Of a DNA stretch of 64,000 nt, positions 42,494 through 51,873 are shown piece after piece. Source of the stretch: Paracoccus sp. S1E-3 (GTDB lineage Bacteria > Pseudomonadota > Alphaproteobacteria > Rhodobacterales > Rhodobacteraceae); assembly GCF_013868135.1 (NCBI RefSeq), contig NZ_JACEMU010000004.1, forward strand, positions 186,001-250,000. The letters are read 5' to 3'. The translations under genes and the position numbers were made by a program. Under the pieces are notes generated by a model. The model made no database searches. It had not been told where the DNA came from and worked only from the letters and a program-made list of their open reading frames with translations. Numbering within the stretch: position 1 is the stretch's first letter; the number at the start of each line of letters is the position of its first letter.

Positions 42494-45148
42494 ATGTTCC
42501 GGTTTCGCAGCCTGTGGCCTGCCCTGCTCCTCATGGTCGCCGCCGCCCATGCCGAGACCTTGCCCGACTATCAGCCCCCCGCCTACCGGCAGGTCTGCGC
42601 GATGACCGAGGTGTTGGACGCACCGGGCGGCAGACGGATCGGGCAAGTGCCGGCCGGAACGCGCGTCACCATCGGCGATCTGCGCTTTGACGGGTCCGGC
42701 CGCGATTACCTGCGGATCACCGATGGCGCATTGCAGGGTTTTGCCGCCGTCGACCGCATGGCGCATTTCTGCGATTTCGGACAGCGGCAGAACGCGGGCG
42801 CGCCGCGCTTTCTGGCGCCCCCGAACAGCTGTCACGTGATTGTCGCCTCGCGCCGCACCATTCCCGAGGTGCAGACCTATGCCCGCGAAAACTCCGCTTA
42901 TCTGCCGCTGATGTCCGTCTTTCAGTCGGTCAATGGCTGGTATGCGATCTCGATCGGCCCGATCAGCCTGAAGGCCGTGGGTCAGGTGTTGGGCCCCGGC
43001 TCGCCCCTGCCGGACGATGCCTATTGCACCACGGGGGCGAATTACGTGGGCATCCTCGACCGGCGCGGCGATGTGTTCGACGCCCTCAGCCCGACGCCGC
43101 CCGACGACCAGACCGAACGGTGGCGCTGGAACTGCCAGAACGGCAAGACCGCTGATTGCCTCAATTACACCAGGGCGGCCTGGGACAGCCGCCCCCATGA
43201 CGACGCGCTGATAGCAGAGTTGACCCGGTTCGATCTGTTGGGCTGCATGGGCGGCCTGCCGCTGCATTGCGAGGAGCTGATCAAGCCCGAACTGGGCGGC
43301 TGGATCGAAAAGGCAGCCTCGATTTCCCAGCAAGAGGACGCGAATTTCCCGCCCCGGATGGAGCCCGAACTCGGCAAGGTCAGCTGCGATGCCGGCCGGC
43401 TGGACGGCTGCCTGTATCTGGGGCGGCCCGAACTGCAATTCAAAACCGGAGACCGGGCCGAATATCTGACCGCCCTTCAGGCCTACCTGCAGATGTGCCG
43501 TCAGGTGCGCGGCTGGGTCTGCGCGGAACTGGTCCAACTGATCGGCATGAAGGCCGAGGTGGTCGGCAGTCCCTTCGCCCCGGATGACCAATATGCGCTG
43601 GCGCAGATCCTGACCCCGACCTGCGCGCGTGACGCGGATCAGGGCGTCTGCAGCCGGGCATATGCCGGCTACGCGGCTTTTCTGAACGGGGCCGACAACC
43701 GCGGCGCCCCGCCGGATGAAAACCGCCTGGCCACGGCCTTCGCGGCCCTGAGCGACGGATGCGCGGCCGGGAACGTGACCGCTTGCGTCGCGATCAGCAA
43801 TCAGCGGAGCAGGGCCGATGCGGCGACCCGCCGCCGCGCCGCCGCGAAGGCGATCGCGTTGTGTCAGCAGCCCGGTGCGGATGCGCCGGGCTGTTCGGAC
43901 CTCGCGTCGACGCTGCCCGCCGACCTGCCCGAGACGGCTGGCCCGGCCCTCGCCCGATACGAGGAATATGCCGAAGCCTGCCGGACGGTCAGCACACGTT
44001 ATGCCAGCGACGCGTGCAACAGCGCGCTGCATGCCTATCGCCAAGCCAAGGCGGCAGCCGATATGTCCGTGGCGGAAAAGCTGCTGCGCGAGAATTGCCG
44101 TTCCGACCGGATCGCGGGCTGCGCAGCGCTGGCGCGTCTGTTCGAGCCGCGCGAGGCCGGGGCCGAGGGCGCCACCACCGCGGACCCGGGCCAGCCGGAG
44201 CAGCGGCTCGCGGCGTTGCAGAAGGGCTGCAAGGCTGGCGCGCAGGCGATGGGGAATTGCGCCTCGCTGGGTTATCTGCAGGAGCAGCGGGGGGATTTCG
44301 CAGCCGCCAGTGCCGCTTATGCCCTGGGCTGCACCTCGGCGATGTTCATCAGGGACCCCAGCTATCAGGGCGATCAGGCCTGCTTCTGGGGCGGCGAACA
44401 CGCGATGCGCAACACCCGTGATTACGCCACCGCGCGGCGCTATCTGACCTTCATCTGCGATTCCGACGACTGGGAAATGACCCCCTCGGCCTGCACATCG
44501 CTGGGAAAGATGGAAGCCGCGGGACAGGGCGCGCCCGTGAACGCCGCCGCCGCCATGGCACAGTTCGAGCGCGCCTGTTTCCACGACCGCGCCGAGACGT
44601 GGGATGGCGAGGGTTGCCTGCTTTACGGCCAGTTGATCGTCGCGAACCGGGACCGGCTGGACTGGAACGATATCCCCTATGGGGTGACGATCGCCGCACC
44701 CGGCCACAAGACACCGCCCGAGATCACCGCCTACGGCCTCAGCCGGGCATCCCATGCCTTCCTGCGCGCCTGTCGTCAGACCGACGGCGCCGATCAGCAA
44801 CCGGCATGTGCAGCAAACTGGGCGTTGTTGACGGCATGGTCGCGCGGCGACTATCCGCGCCTGCCGAGGACCTGCCGCGTGCAGAATGCGGCGGGCAGGG
44901 TCATCTCGGAAAAGCCGTGCCAGTATTTCGTCTTTCACGTGCTGGAATTTGACGACGACGGCCAGGCCGGCCTTTATGTCTGGCCCGACGGCGACCGCAC
45001 CGTCACCCGCGACAGCAAGGGCAAGCGCTATCTGAACGGGGCCGAGGTCGGCGGTCACAGCGTTGAGAATGGCTGGGAATGCTGGACGAATGCCGCGTCG
45101 GGCAACCGTTTCTGCGCCGACCAGCCCGAGGAGGCGGGCGAATACTGA
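42494..45148 (+). CDS. large Cys-rich repeat periplasmic protein, hypothetical
   Basis: 884-aa exported protein, signal peptide cleaved near AAAHA/ETL (residue 20). Residues 30-90 resemble a bacterial SH3-like domain (AMTEVLDAPGGRRIGQVPAG, VDRMAHFC). Residues 100-170 look like a SPOR-type fold (CHVIVASRRTIPEVQTYARE). The remaining 700 residues are helical repeats of Sel1/TPR type with paired cysteines (for example CSRAYAGYAAFL, CAAGNVTACVAIS, GCKAGAQAMGNCASLGYL). Disulfide-stapled Sel1-like repeats typify periplasmic proteins that bind partners. GAGAGGAG precedes ATG 42494. No close characterised relative recognised. Confidence 0.75.
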   Translation: MFRFRSLWPALLLMVAAAHAETLPDYQPPAYRQVCAMTEVLDAPGGRRIGQVPAGTRVTIGDLRFDGSGRDYLRITDGALQGFAAVDRMAHFCDFGQRQNAGAPRFLAPPNSCHVIVASRRTIPEVQTYARENSAYLPLMSVFQSVNGWYAISIGPISLKAVGQVLGPGSPLPDDAYCTTGANYVGILDRRGDVFDALSPTPPDDQTERWRWNCQNGKTADCLNYTRAAWDSRPHDDALIAELTRFDLLGCMGGLPLHCEELIKPELGGWIEKAASISQQEDANFPPRMEPELGKVSCDAGRLDGCLYLGRPELQFKTGDRAEYLTALQAYLQMCRQVRGWVCAELVQLIGMKAEVVGSPFAPDDQYALAQILTPTCARDADQGVCSRAYAGYAAFLNGADNRGAPPDENRLATAFAALSDGCAAGNVTACVAISNQRSRADAATRRRAAAKAIALCQQPGADAPGCSDLASTLPADLPETAGPALARYEEYAEACRTVSTRYASDACNSALHAYRQAKAAADMSVAEKLLRENCRSDRIAGCAALARLFEPREAGAEGATTADPGQPEQRLAALQKGCKAGAQAMGNCASLGYLQEQRGDFAAASAAYALGCTSAMFIRDPSYQGDQACFWGGEHAMRNTRDYATARRYLTFICDSDDWEMTPSACTSLGKMEAAGQGAPVNAAAAMAQFERACFHDRAETWDGEGCLLYGQLIVANRDRLDWNDIPYGVTIAAPGHKTPPEITAYGLSRASHAFLRACRQTDGADQQPACAANWALLTAWSRGDYPRLPRTCRVQNAAGRVISEKPCQYFVFHVLEFDDDGQAGLYVWPDGDRTVTRDSKGKRYLNGAEVGGHSVENGWECWTNAASGNRFCADQPEEAGEY

Positions 45149-45192
45149 TCGCCCGTATTGACAGATCGCGCCCCGGCGCACAGCTTGCTGCC

Positions 45193-45753
45193 ATGGCCCA
45201 GAACCCCGATATCGTCACCCGACTAGCCACCCACCTGAAAGAGGCGCGCCGCGCCAAGGGGCTCAGCCTCGAGGCGGTGGCGAAGCTGTCGGGTGTCAGC
45301 CGCTCGATGGTCAGTCAGATCGAGCGTGGCGAATCAAGTCCCACGGTCGCAACGCTGTGGAACCTGACGCAGGCTTTGCAGGTCGATTTCGCCGGGCTGC
45401 TGGAAGACCGGGTGGAACCCGAAATCCGCGTGGTGCCGGCCGCAGCCGCCCCGGTCATCGAAGGCCGTGGCCGCGATGTGGTGATCCGCATCCTCAGCGC
45501 GCCGCAATCGGTCGGGGACCACGAGATCTATGAGATTCGCTTCAAGCCCCATGCCGTGCTGGACTCTGCCCCCCATCGCGCCGGTTGCCGCGAGGATCTG
45601 CTGGTGCTGGAGGGCGCGGTCACGGTCAGATCGGGCAGCGAGACGGCAGAGTTGCGGGTCGATGACGCGGCGAATTATGCCGCCGATTGCCCCCATAGTG
45701 TGACGGCGGGGGAGGATCCGACCCGGGTGCTGATGATCGTCAGGAACAGCTGA
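45193..45753 (+). CDS. Xre-cupin transcriptional regulator
   Basis: 186-aa regulator with an N-terminal lambda-type HTH (residues 8-62: LKEARRAKGLSLEAVAKLSG, SRSMVSQIERGESSPTVATL) and a C-terminal cupin small-molecule sensor (EDLLVLEGAVTVRSGSETAE). It is 84 nt upstream of kbl-tdh on the same strand and is a good candidate for their control by an amino acid or intermediate. A small AAATCC/GGATTT hairpin with TTTT follows its stop. Confidence 0.88.
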   Translation: MAQNPDIVTRLATHLKEARRAKGLSLEAVAKLSGVSRSMVSQIERGESSPTVATLWNLTQALQVDFAGLLEDRVEPEIRVVPAAAAPVIEGRGRDVVIRILSAPQSVGDHEIYEIRFKPHAVLDSAPHRAGCREDLLVLEGAVTVRSGSETAELRVDDAANYAADCPHSVTAGEDPTRVLMIVRNS

Positions 45754-45837
45754 AATCCGTGATCCCGGATTTTATCTTCTATCTTGCACGAATCTGGTCC
45801 CGATCGTATCTTCCGTTAAAGCGGAGAGGATTCATTT

Positions 45838-47028
45838 ATGGCGGATGCAGCGGAATTTCTGGACCACACTAATGCCCAGCTGGCGGCCATTGCCGCGGAC
45901 GGCCTGACCAAGCGTGAACGGCTGATCACCAGCCCGCAGGGCAGCCGGATCACGCTGGGAAATCGTCAGGCGATCAACCTGTGCGCCAACAATTATCTCG
46001 GGCTGGCCAATCACCCGGTGCTGCGCGCCGCCGCCGATGAGGCGATGGAGACCCATGGCTACGGGATGGCCTCGGTTCGGTTCATCTGCGGCACGCAGGA
46101 TCTGCACCGCGAACTGGAACTGCGCATCGCCCGCTGGCTCGGCCATGATGACAGCATCCTGTTCGCCTCCTGTTTCGACGCCAACGGCGCGCTGTTCGAA
46201 CCGCTGCTGGGGCCGGAAGACGCGGTCGTCTCGGACGCGCTGAATCACGCCTCGATCATCGACGGCATCCGGCTCTGCAAGGCCAGGCGCTATCGCTACG
46301 CCAATTCCGACATGGCGGATCTGGAGGCGCAATTGCAACAAGCCCGCGACGACGGGGCGCGCTTCATCATGGTCGCCACGGACGGCGTCTTCTCGATGGA
46401 CGGCTATCTGGCGAAGTTGCCGGAAATCCGGGCGCTGGCGGATCAATATGGCGCGCTGCTGATGGTGGACGACTGCCATTCGGCGGGGATACTGGGACCG
46501 AAAGGGGCCGGCACCGCCGCGCATTTCGGCACCCGCGCCGATGTCATCACCGGCACGCTGGGCAAGGCCCTGGGCGGTGCGCTCGGCGGTTATATCGCCG
46601 GGCCGCAGCCGGTGATCGATCTGCTGCGCCAGCGCGCCCGCCCCTATCTGTTTTCCAATGCCCTGCCCCCCGCCATTACCGCCGCCGGCCTGGCCGCGAT
46701 CGATCTGGTCGAAGGCGCCGATGACCTGCGCGGCGATCTGTTCCGCAAGACCCGCTACTGGCGCGACGGGCTGGCCGAGGCCGGTTTCGACCTGCTGCCG
46801 GGCGAAACCGCCATCGTCCCGGTCATGCTGGGCGAGGCCTCGCTGGCGCAGGCCATGGCAGAGGCACTCGACGCGCGCGGCGTCTATGTCGCGGGCTTTT
46901 TCTTCCCGGTCGTGCCGCGCGGTCAGGCGCGTATCCGCACCCAGATGAACGCGGCCATCGCCATGGAGGATCTGGATATCGCATTGCAGGCCTTCCGCGA
47001 GGCCGGACGGGAAACAGGAGTGATCTGA
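45838..47028 (+). CDS. kbl: 2-amino-3-ketobutyrate CoA ligase (glycine C-acetyltransferase)
   Basis: 396-aa PLP enzyme of the alpha-oxoamine synthase family that cleaves 2-amino-3-oxobutyrate with CoA to glycine and acetyl-CoA, second step of threonine degradation. Cofactor Lys in [14 protein letters not shown]; other motifs [27 protein letters not shown] and [20 protein letters not shown] precedes ATG. Its stop overlaps the tdh start (TGATG). Confidence 0.96.
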   Translation: MADAAEFLDHTNAQLAAIAADGLTKRERLITSPQGSRITLGNRQAINLCANNYLGLANHPVLRAAADEAMETHGYGMASVRFICGTQDLHRELELRIARWLGHDDSILFASCFDANGALFEPLLGPEDAVVSDALNHASIIDGIRLCKARRYRYANSDMADLEAQLQQARDDGARFIMVATDGVFSMDGYLAKLPEIRALADQYGALLMVDDCHSAGILGPKGAGTAAHFGTRADVITGTLGKALGGALGGYIAGPQPVIDLLRQRARPYLFSNALPPAITAAGLAAIDLVEGADDLRGDLFRKTRYWRDGLAEAGFDLLPGETAIVPVMLGEASLAQAMAEALDARGVYVAGFFFPVVPRGQARIRTQMNAAIAMEDLDIALQAFREAGRETGVI

Positions 47029-48053
47029 TGAAGGCTCTGGTCAAGGCAAAACCCGAAGTCGGGCTGTGGCTCCAGGACGAGCCGGTGCCGGAAATCGGTC
47101 CCTCGGACGTGCTGATCCGCATCCGCAAGACCGGCATCTGCGGCACCGACATCCATATCTGGAACTGGGACGAATGGGCGCAGCGCACGGTGCCGGTGCC
47201 GATGATCACCGGCCATGAATTCGCCGGAGAGATCGTCGAGCTGGGCCGCGACGTGAGGGATCTGCGTGTCGGTCAGCGCGTCTCGGGCGAAGGGCATCTG
47301 ATCGGCACCACCAGCCGGCAAAGCCGGTCGGGCCAGTTCCATCTGGACCCGGAAACCCGAGGGATCGGGGTGAATGTGCAGGGCGCCTTCGCGCAATATC
47401 TGCGCCTGCCCGCCTTCAACGTGGTGCCGCTGCCCGACAGCGTGCCCGACCGGATCGGCGCGATCCTCGACCCGCTGGGGAATGCGGTTCATACCGCGCT
47501 CAGCTTCAATCTGGTGGGCGAGGACGTGCTGATCACCGGCGCGGGCCCCATCGGGATCATGGCGGCGGCGGTGGCGCGCCATGTCGGCGCCCGCCATGTG
47601 GTCATCACCGATGTGAACCAGACCCGGCTGGACCTGGCCGCCAAAGTGGCCGATGTGGTCACGGTCAACGTCGCCTCCGAGGATCTGGCCGCCGTCCGCA
47701 GCCGCCTTGGCATGCGTCAGGGTTTTGACGTGGGTCTGGAAATGTCCGGGAACCCGCGCGGCTTTGACCAGATGGTCGAATCCATGGTCATGGGCGGGCG
47801 CATCGCCATGCTGGGCATCCCGCCGGGATCGACCCCAGTGGATTGGAGCAAGATCGTCCTGAAATCCTTGACCATCAAAGGTATTTACGGACGCGAGATC
47901 TTCGAGACCTGGTACAAGATGCTGGCCATGCTGGAAAACGGGCTGGATATCAGCGGGGTGATTACGCACGAAATGCCGGTCGACGACTTCGCTCTCGGGT
48001 TCGAGACGATGCGGCAGGGCCAAAGCGGCAAGATCGTCCTCGACTGGGATTGA
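47028..48053 (+). CDS. tdh: L-threonine 3-dehydrogenase lacking the structural zinc site
   Basis: 341-aa NAD-dependent MDR dehydrogenase making 2-amino-3-oxobutyrate from threonine for Kbl. Catalytic zinc ligands are intact ([26 protein letters not shown]) and the Rossmann motif is [15 protein letters not shown]. The structural zinc loop that in E. coli reads CGHCRNCRAGRRHLC is here [15 protein letters not shown]: all four cysteines are replaced while flanking residues (GEGH, GIGVN) are conserved. The enzyme should still be active but without the second zinc. Confidence 0.95.
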   Translation: MKALVKAKPEVGLWLQDEPVPEIGPSDVLIRIRKTGICGTDIHIWNWDEWAQRTVPVPMITGHEFAGEIVELGRDVRDLRVGQRVSGEGHLIGTTSRQSRSGQFHLDPETRGIGVNVQGAFAQYLRLPAFNVVPLPDSVPDRIGAILDPLGNAVHTALSFNLVGEDVLITGAGPIGIMAAAVARHVGARHVVITDVNQTRLDLAAKVADVVTVNVASEDLAAVRSRLGMRQGFDVGLEMSGNPRGFDQMVESMVMGGRIAMLGIPPGSTPVDWSKIVLKSLTIKGIYGREIFETWYKMLAMLENGLDISGVITHEMPVDDFALGFETMRQGQSGKIVLDWD

Positions 48054-48060
48054 TGGCAAA

Positions 48061-48091
48061 GGAAAGGCCGGGCGCGTGACCCGGCCTTTCC
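48061..48091. terminator. bidirectional terminator between tdh and pcaF
   Basis: Perfect 12-bp stem GGAAAGGCCGGG/CCCGGCCTTTCC with a 7-nt loop between converging genes; A-rich and T-rich inner positions on each side. Confidence 0.8.
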
Positions 48092-48092
48092 G

Positions 48093-49292
48093 TCACTCGC
48101 GTTCCAGCGCGACGGCGATGCCCTGCCCCACGCCGATGCACATGGTCGACAGCGACCGCTTGCCCCCGGTCAGCGCCAGCTCCAGCGCCGCCGTGCCGGT
48201 GATGCGCGCGCCCGACATGCCCAAGGGGTGACCGAGCGCGATCGCCCCGCCATTGCGGTTCACCCGCGGGTCATCATCGGCAATCCCCAGCAATCGTAAG
48301 GTGGCGAGGCCCTGCGCCGCGAAAGCCTCGTTCAGCTCGATCACGTCGAAATCGGCTTGTGCAAGCCCCAGCCGCGCCATGAGCTTCTGCGAGGCGGGCG
48401 CCGGACCGATCCCCATGATGCGCGGTTCGACCCCTGCCGTCGCCCCGCCAAGAATGCGGGCAATGGGCGTCAACCCATGGGCGCGCGCCGCCTCGGCCGA
48501 GGCGATGATCAGCGCCGCCGCCCCGTCATTCACGCCCGAGGCATTGCCCGCCGTGACCGAACCGTTCGGGAACAGCGGGCGAAGCTTGGCCAAAGTCTCT
48601 GCCGTGGTCGTGCGGGGATGCTCGTCGGTGTCGACGACGACCGGATCGCCCTTCTTCTGCGGGATCGAGACCGGCGTGATTTCCCGCCCGAGGCGGCCAT
48701 TGGCGATGGCGGCGGCGGCCTTCTGCTGGGATGCCAGCGCCATGGCATCCTGCGCCGCGCGGCTGATGCCGTAATCATCGGCGACGTTCTGGCCGGTCTG
48801 GGGCATGGAATCGGTGCCGTAGGCGGCCTGCATCGCCGGGTTCACGAAGCGCCAGCCGATAGTGGTGTCGTAGATCTCGGCATTGCGGGAGAAGGCGCTG
48901 TCGGCCTTGGGCAGAACGAAAGGCGCGCGCGACATCGATTCCACGCCGCCCGCGATCATCAGGCTGGCTTCGCCCGCCTTGATGGCGCGGGCGGCGGCCA
49001 GCACCGCGCCCATGCCCGACCCGCAGAGCCGGTTGATCGTCGTGCCCGGCACAGCGATGGGCAGCCCCGCCAGCAACACCGCCATGCGGGCGACGTTGCG
49101 GTTATCCTCACCCGCCTGATTGGCGGCGCCGTAATAGACGTCGTCCACGGCCTCCCAGTCGACGCCCGGATTGCGCGCCATCAGCGCCTTCAAGGGTGCC
49201 GCGGCCAGATCGTCGGCGCGAACGGCAGACAGCGCGCCGCCGTAACGGCCGATGGGGGTGCGGATATAGTCGCAGATATAGGCCTCGGTCAT
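48093..49292 (-). CDS. pcaF: 3-oxoadipyl-CoA thiolase
   Basis: 399-aa thiolase that splits 3-oxoadipyl-CoA to succinyl-CoA and acetyl-CoA, last step of the beta-ketoadipate pathway. Nucleophilic Cys in NRLCGSGMGAV, His in GHPLGMSGAR, second Cys in TMCIGVGQGIA. The N-terminus MTEAYICDYIRTPIGRYGGA is typical of PcaF/PaaJ thiolases. It follows pcaJ by 1 nt, which identifies it as PcaF rather than a general acetyl-CoA acetyltransferase. Confidence 0.93.
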   Translation of the reverse strand: MTEAYICDYIRTPIGRYGGALSAVRADDLAAAPLKALMARNPGVDWEAVDDVYYGAANQAGEDNRNVARMAVLLAGLPIAVPGTTINRLCGSGMGAVLAAARAIKAGEASLMIAGGVESMSRAPFVLPKADSAFSRNAEIYDTTIGWRFVNPAMQAAYGTDSMPQTGQNVADDYGISRAAQDAMALASQQKAAAAIANGRLGREITPVSIPQKKGDPVVVDTDEHPRTTTAETLAKLRPLFPNGSVTAGNASGVNDGAAALIIASAEAARAHGLTPIARILGGATAGVEPRIMGIGPAPASQKLMARLGLAQADFDVIELNEAFAAQGLATLRLLGIADDDPRVNRNGGAIALGHPLGMSGARITGTAALELALTGGKRSLSTMCIGVGQGIAVALERE

Positions 49293-49293
49293 C

Positions 49294-49965
49294 TCACAGC
49301 TCCGGTACGGTCAGGTCGGTGATGGGGCCGGGGCGATGCAGCTCTGCCCCGGTCAGCGCTTGCAGCTCGTCCAGCGGGATCGCCGGCAGCTTTTCGCGCA
49401 GGACGAAATGGCCATCCTCGACATCGATCACGGCGAGGCTGGTATAGATGCGGGTGACCACGCCCACCCCGGTCAGCGGCAGGCTGCAGCGCTTGACCAG
49501 TTTCGGCTTGCCGTCCTTGGTGACGTGATCGGTCAGGACCGCGACCCGCTGCGCCCCATGGACCAGATCCATCGCCCCCCCGACGGCGGGCACGCCCTTG
49601 GGTCCCGTCGACCAGTTGGCGAGATCGCCGTTTTCCGCGACCTGATAGGCGCCGAGGATGGCCACATCCAGATGACCGCCGCGCACCATGGCGAAACTGT
49701 CGGCATGGTGAAAGAATGCCGCACCCGGCTTCAGCGTTACCGCCTTCTTGCCGGCATTGATGAGGTCCCAGTCCTCCTGCCCCGGTGCGGGAGCCTCGCC
49801 GAAATTCAGGATGCCGTTCTCGGTGTGGAAGATCGCCTCGCGTCCCGCGGGCTGGAACTTGGCCACCATTTCGGGGAAACCGATGCCGAGGTTGACGTAA
49901 GCGCCATCGGCGATGTCCTGTGCGGCGCGCCAGGCGATCTGGGCGTTGGTGAGTTTGCGGGTCAT
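49294..49965 (-). CDS. pcaJ: 3-oxoadipate CoA-transferase subunit B
   Basis: 223-aa beta subunit of the succinyl-CoA:3-oxoadipate CoA-transferase. The catalytic Glu is in FHTENGILNFGEAP; the N-terminal VNLGIGFPEMVAKF is conserved. ATG at 49965 overlaps the pcaI stop (ATGA), as expected for stoichiometric subunits. Acetoacetate (scoB-like) specificity cannot be excluded by sequence, but adjacency to pcaF and an IclR regulator supports PcaJ. Confidence 0.92.
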   Translation of the reverse strand: MTRKLTNAQIAWRAAQDIADGAYVNLGIGFPEMVAKFQPAGREAIFHTENGILNFGEAPAPGQEDWDLINAGKKAVTLKPGAAFFHHADSFAMVRGGHLDVAILGAYQVAENGDLANWSTGPKGVPAVGGAMDLVHGAQRVAVLTDHVTKDGKPKLVKRCSLPLTGVGVVTRIYTSLAVIDVEDGHFVLREKLPAIPLDELQALTGAELHRPGPITDLTVPEL

Positions 49966-50669
49966 GGGTAAGCAGCCTCCTCGCGGTTCAGCACTTCCTC
50001 CTGCGCTGGGCGCGGGACTTCGATCACCGATTGGACGAAGATGCCGGGGGTGATGACGGCTTCGGGATCGATGTCGCCCGCCGGCACGATGCGACTGACC
50101 TGGGCGATGGTGTTGGCAGCCGCCATCGCCATCAGCGGATTGAAGTTCCGCCCCGCCATCCGATAGGTCAGGTTGCCATAGGGATCGCCGAGTTCGCCCT
50201 TGATCAGCGCGAAATCGGCCTTCAGCCATCGTTCCTGCACGTAAGATCGGCCTTCGAATTCAGCGATCCGCTTGCCCTCGGCCAGTTGGGTGCCAAAGCC
50301 CGTCGGCGTATAGAAGGCGGGGATCCCGGCGCCGCCCGCGCGGATGCGTTCGGCAAGCGTGCCTTGAGGGACCAGTTCCAGTTCGATTCCGCCGGCCAGA
50401 TAGAGGTCGGTAAAGACCTTCGGATCGGCCGAGCGTGGGAACGAGCAGATCAGCTTGCTGACCAACCCCTGTTCAATCAGCGCCGCGAGTCCGACATGCC
50501 CGTTGCCGGCGTTGTTGTTGATGACCGTCAGATTCTTCGGGCCGTGGTCGATCAGCGCATGGATCAGTTCGATCGGCGCGCCCGATCCGCCAAAGCCGCC
50601 GATCATCACCGTGGCGCCATCCCTGATCGGGGCCACCGCCTCGGCCGTTGACGCAATTGTCTTGTCCAT
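49962..50669 (-). CDS. pcaI: 3-oxoadipate CoA-transferase subunit A
   Basis: 235-aa alpha subunit, starting MDKTIASTAEAVAPIRDGAT with the CoA-binding GGFGGSGAPIELIHALIDHG. Segments KLICSFPRSADPKVF and GIPAFYTPTGFGTQLAEGK are typical. First gene of pcaI-pcaJ-pcaF; transcription faces away from the IclR regulator. Other pca genes (pcaHG, B, C, D) are not in the window. Confidence 0.93.
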   Translation of the reverse strand: MDKTIASTAEAVAPIRDGATVMIGGFGGSGAPIELIHALIDHGPKNLTVINNNAGNGHVGLAALIEQGLVSKLICSFPRSADPKVFTDLYLAGGIELELVPQGTLAERIRAGGAGIPAFYTPTGFGTQLAEGKRIAEFEGRSYVQERWLKADFALIKGELGDPYGNLTYRMAGRNFNPLMAMAAANTIAQVSRIVPAGDIDPEAVITPGIFVQSVIEVPRPAQEEVLNREEAAYP

Positions 50670-50740
50670 TCCCCTCTCCCACAGAACAGCTCATCAGATG
50701 GGCCGAGGATTAGGGGCAAATCAGCCTCGACAGCAACCCA

Positions 50741-50781
50741 ATTTGTGCGATATACGTTATTTGTTCGACAATCGCACAAAT
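50741..50781. promoter_or_regulatory. operator-like inverted repeat between pcaI and the IclR gene
   Basis: Perfect 11-bp arms ATTTGTGCGAT (50741-50751) and ATCGCACAAAT (50771-50781), 19 nt apart. The right arm overlaps the first base pairs of the regulator start codon at 50780, implying negative autoregulation together with control of pcaIJF. Confidence 0.65.
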
Positions 50782-51550
50782 GAGGCGCGAAATGGTGGCA
50801 GCACGGGATGTGATGGGCGGGCTGGCCAAGGGGCTGGCGGTGATCGAAAGCTTCACCGCCGAGCGTCCGCGCCAATCCATCGCCGAGGTTTCCGCGACCA
50901 GCGGCCTTGACCGCGCCACCGCCCGGCGCTGCCTGCTGACGCTGGCCGAGCTTGGTTATGCCGATTACGACGGCAAGTTCTTCACCCTGACGCCGCGGGT
51001 CCTGCGGCTGGGGACGGCCTGTCTGGCGACGATGCCCCTGCCTCGCCTGGTCCAGCCAACGCTGGACCGCCTGTCCGAAACGCTGAACGAAAGCGTCTCG
51101 GTCTCGATCCTCGACGGGGCCGAGATCGTCTACGTGGCCCGCGCCGCGCGCCAGCGGGTGATGTCCATCGGCCTCAGCCCCGGCTCGCGGCTGCCGGCCT
51201 ATTGCACCTCGATGGGGCGGGTGCTGCTGGCATCGCTGGCCGAGGCTGAGGCCCGCGCGGTGCTGGGCGCAGGCCCGCTGCCGGCGCGCACGGCGCTGAC
51301 GCTGACCGTTCCGACGCAGATCATGGCCCGGCTGGAACTGGTGCGCAGCCGCGGCTTCGAGGTGATCGACCAGGAGGTCGAGATCGGCCTGCGCTCCATC
51401 GCGGTGCCGCTGATGAATGCGCGGGGCCGGGTGGTGGCGGCGCTGAATGTCGGCGTGGCGGCGGTGCAGAAAAGCGTCGAGGACCTGCAGGTGCAGTTTC
51501 TGCCCGCGCTTCTGCAGGCGCAGGCGATGCTGCGTCCGATGCTGACCTGA
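50780..51550 (+). CDS. pcaR: IclR family regulator, PcaR/PcaU-like
   Basis: 256-aa regulator: N-terminal winged helix (residues 15-75, LAKGLAVIESF, AEVSATSGLDRATARRCLLT) and IclR effector domain (SVSILDGAEIVYVARAARQR, RLPAYCTSMGRVLLA, EVEIGLRSIAVPL). Divergent from pcaI, so likely responds to 3-oxoadipate. An alternative start at 50792 (MVAARDVM) would leave the operator fully upstream. Confidence 0.88.
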   Translation: MRREMVAARDVMGGLAKGLAVIESFTAERPRQSIAEVSATSGLDRATARRCLLTLAELGYADYDGKFFTLTPRVLRLGTACLATMPLPRLVQPTLDRLSETLNESVSVSILDGAEIVYVARAARQRVMSIGLSPGSRLPAYCTSMGRVLLASLAEAEARAVLGAGPLPARTALTLTVPTQIMARLELVRSRGFEVIDQEVEIGLRSIAVPLMNARGRVVAALNVGVAAVQKSVEDLQVQFLPALLQAQAMLRPMLT

Positions 51551-51873
51551 CCGGTGCGTCAGGTTGCGGGCGCATGAAATCACCGCCCGAGGCATGACCC
51601 TGCCGGAAAAGTGACGGCGAGAAACGCCTCGCGATTTTCCCGCATCGCATGGCGATGCTTGGCGCCCCTTGGGGGTTGTGGAGTTTCTTCCTGCCGCGCT
51701 GCGCGGGGAAGCAGATACCTGCGCCGATCAGGTCCCAAAGTGCGCTTCACGGCCGTAATCGGCGCCCACATCGCCTGTTTGGAACGGATGGGCCGGACGG
51801 TGGGTCCGCAAGGTTGAGCTGCCCGGCGTCCCATCTGGGGCCTGAGATGAACCGTGAAGCAGCGATCTGTCCC
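51551..51873 (+). other. 320-nt gap between pcaR and the TetR gene, no gene recognised
   Basis: Non-coding by my reading. No convincing terminator or RNA structure; open frames here are short extensions of shadows. Confidence 0.35.

Noticed and set aside
42179..45181. A 1000-codon open frame on the reverse strand opposite the Cys-rich repeat gene
   Set aside because: It is the antisense of a well-supported exported protein with signal peptide and ribosome binding site; high GC3 keeps antisense frames open. Its translation is Gly/Arg/Ala-rich without domains.
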